Shown here piece after piece: positions 57,701 to 64,000 of a stretch of 64,000 nt of DNA. Both the position numbers and the translations under genes were made by a program. Below the pieces are notes generated by a model. It did not search any database. It was not told the origin of the DNA and was given only the letters and a program-made list of their open reading frames with translations. Position 1 is the first letter of the stretch. The number at the start of each line of letters is the position of its first letter. The stretch comes from Lasiosphaeris hirsuta (taxonomy: Eukaryota > Ascomycota > Sordariomycetes > Sordariales > Lasiosphaeriaceae): the NCBI GenBank assembly GCA_030549175.1, contig JAUKUA010000001.1, positions 3,782,001-3,846,000 on the forward strand, written 5' to 3'.

Positions 57701-60700
57701 TCTTTGTTCGGATGCTTCGATCCCCTGGGCTCTACAGCGTTGGGGCAGAGTATGAAGACGATGAAGCCCTGGAGCAGAAGCGTGTCGATCTGATACATTC
57801 TGCTGCCACCCTGCTCAAAAAATCGAATCTAATCAAGTATGACGAAAAGACTGGAAAGCTTCAGTCTACGGAGCTCGGACGTATCGCCTCACACTACTAC
57901 ATTACACACGGCTCAATGGACGTCTACAACAAGCTCATTCAGCCCTCTATCAGCGATGTTGAGTTATTCCGCGTTTTTGCCCAAAGCGCAGAGTTCAAAT
58001 ACATTCCCGTCCGCCAGGAAGAGAAATTGGAGCTTGCTAAACTCCTCGCCAAGGTACCCATTCCTGTCAAAGAGAGTATTGAAGAGCCGACCGCAAAGAT
58101 CAACGTCCTTCTTCAGGCCTACATTTCTCGCCTACGACTGGATGGATTGGCATTGATGGCCGATATGGTCTATGTCACACAATCCGCTGGCCGTATTCTT
58201 CGGGCCATATTCGAGATCACCATGAAGAAAGGTTGGGCTTCTGTTGCCAAGTTGGCGCTCAATCTGTGCAAGATGGCCGAAAAGAGGATGTGGCCGACAA
58301 TGTCACCGCTTAGGCAATTTCCCAGCTGCCCTGTTGAAATTGTTAGAAAGGCAGAGAGAATCGAGGTGCCTTTCACTAGCTACTTCGATTTGGATCCTCC
58401 TCGTATGGGCGAGCTCCTTGGCTTGCCTAAGGCTGGCAAGACGGTTTGTGCCCTTGTATCCAAGTTTCCTCGAGTTGAGGTGCAGGCTCAAGTTCAACCT
58501 ATGACGAGGTCGATGCTGCGCATCGAGCTTACCATCACTCCCAACTTCCAATGGGACGCCGAGATTCACGGATTGGCCGAGAGCTTCTGGATTCTTGTCG
58601 AGGACTGTGACGGCGAAGACATTCTCTTTCACGACCAATTTATTCTGCGCAAGGGCTATGCCGAGTCGGAAGCGAATGAACACATCGTTGAGTTCACGGT
58701 CCCCATCACCGAGCCCATGCCGCCCAATTATTTCATATCAGTCATATCCGATCGATGGATGCATTCCGAAACTCGTCTGGTAGTGCCGTTCCAGAAGCTC
58801 ATTCTTCCGGAAAGGTTCCCGCCTCACACTGAGCTGCTAGACTTGCAACCGCTCCCAGTTGCTGCCCTCAAGGCCAAGGACTTCTCGGCTCTCTACCCAG
58901 ATTGGCAACAATTCAACAAGTTGCAGACACAGACGTTCAACTCTCTCTTCAATACAGATAACAATGTCCTGGTCGGCTCGCCGACAGGTAGTGGCAAGAC
59001 CGTCTGCGCTGAGTTTGCTTTGCTTCGCCACTGGTCGAAGGAAGATTCTGGGCGTGCTGTTTACATTGCACCCTTCCAGGAACTGGTAGACCTTCGGTAT
59101 CAAGACTGGCAGAAGCGGCTTAGCCATCTCCGAGGCGGCAAGGATATCGTAAAGCTGACTGGAGAGACTTCGAGTGATCTCAAGCTCCTCGAACAGGGTG
59201 ACTTGATCCTGGCTACGCCTACTCAATGGGATGTCTTGTCTCGTCAATGGAAGAGGAGAAAGAATGTCCAGACGGTAGAGCTTTTCATTGCAGACGAGCT
59301 GCACATGCTTGGAGGCCAGATGGGCTACATATACGAGATCATCGTGTCGCGGATGCATTATATCCGTACACAAACCGAGTTGCCCATGAGGATCATCAGC
59401 CTCAGCGTGTCGCTCGCTAATGCCCGCGACATTGGGGAGTGGATTGATGCCAAAAAGCATGATATCTACAACTTCAGCCCTCATGTGCGGCCGGTGCCGC
59501 TCGAGCTTCATATTCAGTCCTACACGATACCACACTTCCCCTCTTTGATGATGGCGATGGCGAAGCCAACCTACCTTGCCATCACACAGATGTCTCCGGA
59601 CCAGCCGACTCTCATCTTCGTACCTAGCCGAAAACAGACAAGAGCTACGGCCCGAGACCTACTCACAGCTTGTGTGGCTGACGAAGATGAAGATCGATTC
59701 CTCCACGTCGATATCCAGCAGATCCGTCAGCTTCTAGACCGCGTCCAGGAAGAAGCTCTGGCAGAAGCGCTCTCTCACGGTGTTGGCTATTACCACGAGG
59801 CGCTAAGTCAGAGCGACAAGCGCATTGTCAAGCATCTTTACAAAAACGGCGCCATCCAAGTGCTGATTGCTTCTCGTGATGTGTGCTGGGAGCTTGATTC
59901 CACTGCTCATTTGGTAATTGTGATGGGCACACAGTACTTTGAAGGTAGGGAACATCGCTACGTCGACTATCCCCTGAGCGAGGTTCTCCAGATGTTCGGA
60001 AAAGCACTTCAGTCGTCGAAGGACGGCCGTGGTCGGGGTGTTTTGATGCTCCCTGCTGTGAAGCGGGAGTACTACAAGAAGTTCCTCAACGAGGCTCTCC
60101 CAGTCGAGTCGCATCTTCACAACTTCCTACACGATGCGTTTGTTACCGAGATCAGTACCAAGATGATCGAATCAGGCGAAGACGCTATCAATTGGGCCAC
60201 ATTTACCTACTTCTACAGGCGTCTGCTCGCTAATCCGAGCTACTACAGCTTGACAGACCCAACCCACGAGGGTCTAAGCCAGTATTTATCCGATATAGTC
60301 GAGTCAACACTAAAGGATCTTGCTGAATCCAAGATTGTCGACGTTGATGAAGACGAAGGCTTGGTCACTGCTCAGAACGCTGCCATGATCGCCGCCTACT
60401 ACAACATCTCATACATTACCATGCAGACATTCCTCCTTTCACTCACACAAAAGACCAAGCTGAAGGGGATACTGGAGATTGTGACCTCGGCAACCGAATT
60501 TGAGTCCATTCAAATTAGGCGGCACGAGGAGGTCATTCTCCGGCGTATTTATGACAGCGTTCCCGTCAAGATGGCAGAGCCTACTTACGATTCCCCCCAT
60601 TTCAAGGCATTTGTTCTGCTACAGGCTCACTTCTCTCGAATGAACCTCCCCATTGATCTTGCCAAGGATCAGGAGATCATCCTGACTAAGGTTCTGAGTC

Positions 60701-61404
60701 TCCTGAGCGCGGCCGTTGACATATTGTCGTCGGATGGCCACTTGAACGCCATGAATGCAATGGAGATGTCGCAGATGGTGGTGCAGGCAATGTGGGATCG
60801 CGACAGCCCGTTGAAGCAAATCCCGAACTTCTCTCCAGAGGTGGTCAAGGTGGCAAACAGGTTCGGCATCAAGGATATCTTTGATTTTATGGAGAAGATG
60901 AACCCCGAGGAAAATTCGGAGTACGGCAGCTTGGTCAAGGAGCTTGGCCTTTCGCAATCGCAGCTCGCTCAGGCCGCCAACTTCACCAACACCAAGTATC
61001 CCGACATCTCGCTCGAGTTCGAAGTGGAGGATAAGGACAACATCCACGCCGGCGAGCCGTCCTACCTCAAGATCAAGATTGAGCGTGAGGTGGACGAGGA
61101 CGAGGAATTTGACCCGACTGTCCACGCGCCCTTCTACCCCACAAAGAAAACAGAGAACTGGTGGCTTGTCGTCGGCGAAGAGAGTAGCAGGACACTGCTC
61201 GCGATCAAGAGAGTCACGATTGGGCGAAATCTAAATGTCAAGTTGGAGTTTACGGTGCCGACGCCGGGTCAGCACAACTTCAAGCTCTTTTTGATGAGTG
61301 ACAGCTATGTCGGAGTAGACCAAGAGCCGTCATTCTCGGTCATGGTGGCGGAGGCCATGGAGGTTGATGAGGATGACGAGGATGACGAGGACAGTGACGA
61401 GTGA
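54760..61404 (+). CDS. BRR2: U5 snRNP helicase Brr2
   Basis: The Ski2-like RNA helicase that unwinds U4/U6 during spliceosome activation. One uninterrupted frame of 2214 aa, near the human (2136) and yeast (2163) lengths. The start at 54760 (CCAAAATGACC, A at -3) gives MTDYQRDVSQYKYSAMSNL, the family N-terminus. An acidic segment lies at about 205-300. Cassette 1: Walker A APTGSGKTN near 556, DEIH near 669, SATLPNY, and HHAGMSRADR. Sec63 domain 1 follows, at about 1000-1320. Cassette 2: SPTGSGKTV near 1405, the variant DELH near 1511, and LSVSLANARD where cassette 1 has SATLPN. Second-cassette motifs are degenerate, as known for the family's inactive C-terminal cassette. Sec63 domain 2 spans about 1830-2190, and the C-terminus is acidic (DEDDEDDEDSDE). 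The lack of introns is notable for a gene this long in this window. Confidence 0.97.
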   Translation: MTDYQRDVSQYKYSAMSNLVLQADRRFVTRRTDEATGDPESLAGRLSIRDMGSRVARETAPKQKKTGAMPDVERGSLREGEDVLQREKKKGKIESAGRAGGILSGPDAIIEGIRYRPRTQPTRDAFNLILTIVADHLGDVPHDVVRSAADAAIEYLKDDDLKDFDKKRDIDDILGESLNPKEFNELVNLGKKLTDYDAQDDDEEMENADNEGEDEIDGRQGVAVNFENDEDDDGMVDIVRDESSEDEDEGVDEDRPGLDEVAEGGEAGMDRDEEVAGLADDEAMVIDSAPEGRRAKAQENNYIPARDIDAFWLQRQIGQVYPDAHTQHDKTLLALQILSGEPDEPGGEEKQLRDIENDLMELFDYEHHEIVQKLIENREKVIWLTRLAKADDQAQRDTIEREMVSEGLRWVLDELHGKAKDGQKKLKMEIKMDIDSAAFANGAADKPERPEGQLVGGLQPKKLINLENLIFDQGNHLMTNPRMRLPEGSTKRTFKGYEEIHVPPPKKRNDPSDAHVPVSAIPEWAQIPFSTTKSLNKIQSACYPTAFEDDGNMLICAPTGSGKTNVAMLTILREIGKNRNVKGEIDLDAFKIVYIAPLKALVQEQVGNFGKRLEPFGIKVSELTGDRQLTKQQISETQIIVTTPEKWDVITRKATDMSYTNLVRLIIIDEIHLLHDDRGPVLESIVSRTIRKTEQTGEPVRIVGLSATLPNYKDVASFLRVDPSSGLFHFDGTFRPCPLRQEFIGITERKAIKQLKTMNDITYTKVIEHVGTHRNQMLIFVHSRKETAKTAKYVRDKALEMDTINQILKHDTGTREVLNEAANTVNNTDLKDILPYGFGIHHAGMSRADRTDVEDLFASGHIQVLVCTATLAWGVNLPAHTVIIKGTQVYSPEKGSWVELSPQDVLQMLGRAGRPQFDTYGEGIIITTQAEILYYLSLLNQQLPIESQFASKLVDNLNAEVVLGNVRSRDEGVEWLGYTYFFVRMLRSPGLYSVGAEYEDDEALEQKRVDLIHSAATLLKKSNLIKYDEKTGKLQSTELGRIASHYYITHGSMDVYNKLIQPSISDVELFRVFAQSAEFKYIPVRQEEKLELAKLLAKVPIPVKESIEEPTAKINVLLQAYISRLRLDGLALMADMVYVTQSAGRILRAIFEITMKKGWASVAKLALNLCKMAEKRMWPTMSPLRQFPSCPVEIVRKAERIEVPFTSYFDLDPPRMGELLGLPKAGKTVCALVSKFPRVEVQAQVQPMTRSMLRIELTITPNFQWDAEIHGLAESFWILVEDCDGEDILFHDQFILRKGYAESEANEHIVEFTVPITEPMPPNYFISVISDRWMHSETRLVVPFQKLILPERFPPHTELLDLQPLPVAALKAKDFSALYPDWQQFNKLQTQTFNSLFNTDNNVLVGSPTGSGKTVCAEFALLRHWSKEDSGRAVYIAPFQELVDLRYQDWQKRLSHLRGGKDIVKLTGETSSDLKLLEQGDLILATPTQWDVLSRQWKRRKNVQTVELFIADELHMLGGQMGYIYEIIVSRMHYIRTQTELPMRIISLSVSLANARDIGEWIDAKKHDIYNFSPHVRPVPLELHIQSYTIPHFPSLMMAMAKPTYLAITQMSPDQPTLIFVPSRKQTRATARDLLTACVADEDEDRFLHVDIQQIRQLLDRVQEEALAEALSHGVGYYHEALSQSDKRIVKHLYKNGAIQVLIASRDVCWELDSTAHLVIVMGTQYFEGREHRYVDYPLSEVLQMFGKALQSSKDGRGRGVLMLPAVKREYYKKFLNEALPVESHLHNFLHDAFVTEISTKMIESGEDAINWATFTYFYRRLLANPSYYSLTDPTHEGLSQYLSDIVESTLKDLAESKIVDVDEDEGLVTAQNAAMIAAYYNISYITMQTFLLSLTQKTKLKGILEIVTSATEFESIQIRRHEEVILRRIYDSVPVKMAEPTYDSPHFKAFVLLQAHFSRMNLPIDLAKDQEIILTKVLSLLSAAVDILSSDGHLNAMNAMEMSQMVVQAMWDRDSPLKQIPNFSPEVVKVANRFGIKDIFDFMEKMNPEENSEYGSLVKELGLSQSQLAQAANFTNTKYPDISLEFEVEDKDNIHAGEPSYLKIKIEREVDEDEEFDPTVHAPFYPTKKTENWWLVVGEESSRTLLAIKRVTIGRNLNVKLEFTVPTPGQHNFKLFLMSDSYVGVDQEPSFSVMVAEAMEVDEDDEDDEDSDE

Positions 61405-61733
61405 AGCCAATGGCTTCTTGAATAAGAACCGGAAAGCGGTTTCAATTTTATTGTTTTACTTCAGACAAAGTGTGTATGGTAAACAGCGAGGAATATGGGC
61501 AAGGGTGGTATTAGTATAAAATGTACGTTTCCCTTTTCCACTTTTGAATTGCTTCTCGTTCCGAAGTGGCTCCGGAAGGGAGGGGGCCCTCGTTGGATCC
61601 TGCTCGCCCCGGCTGAAGTCGGTAGTTATGTGGGGTTTGGATTCCGGGCGGCCTGTTGTGATCAGGCTCAAGGGTGGACGGGAGGGCCGACTCTCAACTC
61701 CGACTGGGACAGAGGACTGTGAGACCACAGACA

Positions 61734-61754
61734 GGGCGAGGGCGAGGGCGAGGG
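61734..61754 (+). repeat. G-quadruplex-type motif (GGGCGA)3GGG
   Basis: Four GGG runs separated by three identical CGA loops, an ideal G-quadruplex consensus, about 330 bp after the BRR2 stop and 620 bp before the PWWP gene start. A further GGG follows at 61760. Confidence 0.8.
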
Positions 61755-61901
61755 CGAGAGGGCAGGAGCTGGGATAATTGAAGATGCGATAGGCATGAGC
61801 GTGGACATGGACGATGGGCAGTGGATGGGGGGGGCCATGGTAATGGTTCTGGGTTCTGGGTAACTAGACGGCGGTCCGGCGGTGGGTGGGTTCGGGGTGC
61901 T

Positions 61902-61918
61902 GGGGGGGGGGGGGGGGG
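61902..61918 (+). repeat. 17-G homopolymer
   Basis: An uninterrupted run of 17 G upstream of the PWWP gene. Its exact length should be treated with caution because homopolymers are prone to sequencing error. Confidence 0.85.
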
Positions 61919-62372
61919 CGTCCTGGGCGGTGTTGGCATTGGCGTCGTGGATCTGACGCATGCGGTCGGTGTCTTTGCTGCTCGCCCTCTCCGCCGAGAC
62001 AGGAGAGCTCCAGGCGACCAGGCGACAGGCCAGGAGAAGCTTCCACACCAGACGCTCGGACCACGTCCCTCGTGCTCAGCACTCCCAAATAATTTCTCTC
62101 CTTCTCGCGAATTCTGTACTGAGAAAACTTCCGCTCACAACCACTTGATTGTCCGAGCGCATCCCTGAATCTCCTTCCCATCTGCGCAAACCATCGTGAT
62201 TCATCGCCCCGCCCAGCCGGACACGCGCGCCGTCACTTTTATTCTCGCCTGCACGCGAAGAACGCGTCGAGCTCCTGCTTTTGCGCCCCAAACATTGACC
62301 ACGGCTGGGACACGGTTCTGACATCACTCCCTCACCCCCCTCGTCGCACACATCGTCGCCACTCCCTCGACC

Positions 62373-64000
62373 ATGTCCGCAGAGAACAGCACCGCGCCCG
62401 CGACTGGGACCGCCCAGCCTTCTGTCACCACCGATGACGCGCCGTCTGCCCCTGCCGCGTCCACCTCGAAGAGCGAATCCGCAAAGGAGACGAGCGCGGA
62501 CGCCGACGTCGAGACAAAGGCCACCAACGAGGCGGGCGCAGATGGTGAAGCTCTTGCCCCGAAGGAATCAAGCAAGGCTGCCGAAGGTACCTGCCCACCT
62601 AGCTTCATCTTCCACCCTCAACCAAACCCATTCCATCGTCACGCTTCCCCGCAAAATAAATACAGTTTGCTGACTATCATTTTCATTCTCAGCTACTGCC
62701 GAAAAGTCAGAACCTCCCGCAGACGCCAAGTCCGACGTCGACATGGCAGACGCTTCCGCTCCTGCCGATGCTCCAGCTGCCGATGCCGACGAGAGCACAG
62801 CATCGGTACAGGCCGACGCAGCAGCCACCACTCCCGGCAACAAGGGCAAGGGCAAACAGCGCAAGTCTATTGGGGCCGCCGACAAGGGAAAGAAACTCAA
62901 CAAGAAGGCATCGAGAGCGAAGATTCTTCACTTGGATGCGGCGCCAGGTGACCACTATTTTGTGAAGCTCAAGGGCTTCCCGCAATGGCCCGTCATTATC
63001 TGCGACGAGGACATGCTACCGCAATCGCTACTCAAGTCGAGACCAGTCACTGCCAGACGAGCCGATGGTACCTACCGCGAAGACTACGCCGATGGTGGCA
63101 AACGCGCTGGCGACCGGACCTTCCCTGTTATGTATCTCCACACGAACGAGTTGTGAGTACTTGGTCATTAGTATCTAATACGATGTGCCTCGGCAGCTAA
63201 CATCTTCTAGTGGCTGGGTGCCCAACTCTGACTTAATCGAGCTCGACCCTTCGACCGTTAAAGATGTCAAGATTGAGAAGAGAAAGGATCTGCAGGCTGC
63301 ACATGAATTGGCATCCCAAAGCCACCCCCTTTCGTTCTACAAGGACCTCCTCCACCAGTACCAGGAGGATCTGATCGAGCAAGAAAAGGCTAAGGCTGCG
63401 AAGGCCGCCACACCTTCCAAGAGCAAAAAGACCAAAGCTCCGGTTGGCGAGGATGACGATATCGACATGCCTGATGCGGACGAAGTGGATGAGGACACTA
63501 CACCGGTGAAGGAGAAGAAGCCGAAGAAGCGCAAGGCTGAGGATACCGCAGAGGTACGTTTAGGGCTTGCCCCTCCATTTGCAATTGTATGCTGATATTG
63601 AACAAGACGCCGCAGAGATCGGAATCTGTCAAGAAGCCCAAGATCAAGTTGACGGTCAACTCGACACCGAAGACGGCGAACGGTACTGCACCAGCCCCCA
63701 AGTCAACAAAAGTTGCCACGGAGGGCAAGGCCACGAAGGCCAAGTCCAAGAAGGCCAAGGAAACAGAGGAGAAGGTCGAGAACGAGGTTGTTGCTCCCAA
63801 AGAGCCAGAGCTCTCCCCAGAGGAGAAGCATGCACGGAAAAAGGTAGGAAAACCCCACAAGTAGGGAGACATTGGTATGCTAACGAGAACTTTGCAATAG
63901 AAGGAAGTTTTGTTCCTTCGACACAAGCTGCAAAAGGGTCTCCTTACGAGGGAACAGGCGCCCAAGGAGGAGGAAATGAAGTTGATGTCTGAATACATCC
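62373..64000 (+). CDS. PWWP-domain chromatin protein (3' partial)
   Basis: Probable histone-methyl-lysine and DNA-binding nuclear protein. Exons: 62373-62586, 62693-63152, 63211-63553, 63607 (or 63616)-63843, and 63901 to the window edge, where the frame is still open. The acceptor before exon 4 is duplicated (AAG at 63606, CAG at 63615), both in frame. The N-terminal 165 residues are Ala/Ser/Thr-rich and disordered. The PWWP domain starts at GDHYFVKLKGFPQWPVIICD (core FPQWP), has a long insert with ARRADGTYREDYADGGKRAG, and closes with GWVPNSDLIELD across intron 2. A Lys-rich nuclear tail follows (KKPKKRKAED, KKPKIKLTV). The last visible exon, EVLFLRHKLQKGLL and REQAPKEEEMK, looks like the start of a helical LEDGF-like domain. 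Fungal relatives include Pdp3/Ioc4-type proteins; which one this is cannot be told from the fragment. Confidence 0.88.

Larger units (their letters stand above)
61405..62372. other. Intergenic region BRR2 / PWWP gene
   Basis: The BRR2 3' flank followed by the upstream region of the PWWP gene. It has a G-quadruplex-type motif (61734-61754) and a 17-G run (61902-61918). Long frames on both strands here come from low complexity, and I call none. Confidence 0.55.

Noticed and set aside
54760..61404. Long antisense frames within BRR2 (for example 60619-61125 and 58837-59535, minus)
   Set aside because: They are shadows of the strongly coding plus strand.
61668..62181. Pro/Gly-rich frames on both strands before the PWWP gene
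   Set aside because: They arise from the G-runs and (GGGCGA) repeats; no domain is present.
1..64000. A secondary-metabolite cluster, transposon or defence-type cassette
   Set aside because: No polyketide, peptide-synthetase or terpene synthase gene, no transposase or reverse transcriptase, no terminal repeats and no NLR-type gene were found; the genes are mostly housekeeping.

Overview
The window is nuclear DNA of a filamentous ascomycete. Genes carry short introns (about 50-100 nt) with GTRNGT-type donors, CTRAC/CTNAC branch points and CAG/TAG acceptors. Coding regions are GC-rich with C-ending codons, intergenic regions are long, and several proteins (DUF3074, a two-HMG-box mitochondrial protein, LIM-RhoGAP, Erg26, a Zap1/ZafA-like factor) are typical of Pezizomycotina. 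A sordariomycete is the best guess; I cannot name the species.

Layout. 0-3.1 kb: gluconokinase (-). 3.1-9.5 kb: a 6.5 kb stretch with no convincing protein gene, holding a (GA)n tract and a tRNA-like relic. 9.5-12.6 kb: dipeptidyl peptidase III (+) in 12 exons, including a 9-nt exon and an in-frame upstream ATG that adds a presequence-like N-terminus. 13.2-14.2 kb: DUF3074 protein (-). 15.1-17.2 kb: C2H2 zinc-finger factor (-). 18.7-19.2 kb: small N-myristoylation-type protein (+). 19.6-23.4 kb: spliceosomal DEAD-box helicase Prp5 (-), probably divergent from a mitochondrial HMG-box protein (+, 24.2-25.2 kb). 25.9-27.5 kb: unidentified 530-aa protein (-). 28.5-31.4 kb: two decayed genes, an M3 oligopeptidase that has lost its catalytic core and a second, unidentified one. 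31.9-33.1 kb: Erg26-type sterol dehydrogenase (+). 34.4-38.2 kb: Lrg1-type LIM-RhoGAP (-). 40.4-42.3 kb: multipass membrane protein with an alpha/beta-hydrolase domain lacking the usual nucleophile (-). 43.1-43.7 kb: small basic protein (-). 44.6-45.5 kb: possible broken membrane-protein gene (-). 46.4-47.5 kb: unidentified acidic protein (+). 48.0-49.8 kb: UBE2Z-like E2 with a second UBC-like region (-). 51.1-52.4 kb: Rfc2 (+). 52.5-54.1 kb: coiled-coil protein (-). 54.8-61.4 kb: Brr2 (+), one exon. 62.4 kb to the end: PWWP protein (+), cut by the window.

These are mostly housekeeping genes: splicing (Prp5, Brr2), replication (Rfc2), chromatin (PWWP), sterol synthesis, cell-wall and Rho signalling, ubiquitin transfer, peptide turnover and carbon metabolism. 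They form no operon or evident biosynthetic cluster. I found no transposon, CRISPR array, intact tRNA or rRNA. The most useful leads are the decayed M3 peptidase, the DPP III start choice, the nucleophile-less hydrolase, the micro-exon-rich double-UBC E2, and in-frame introns that hide inside apparently continuous reading frames.
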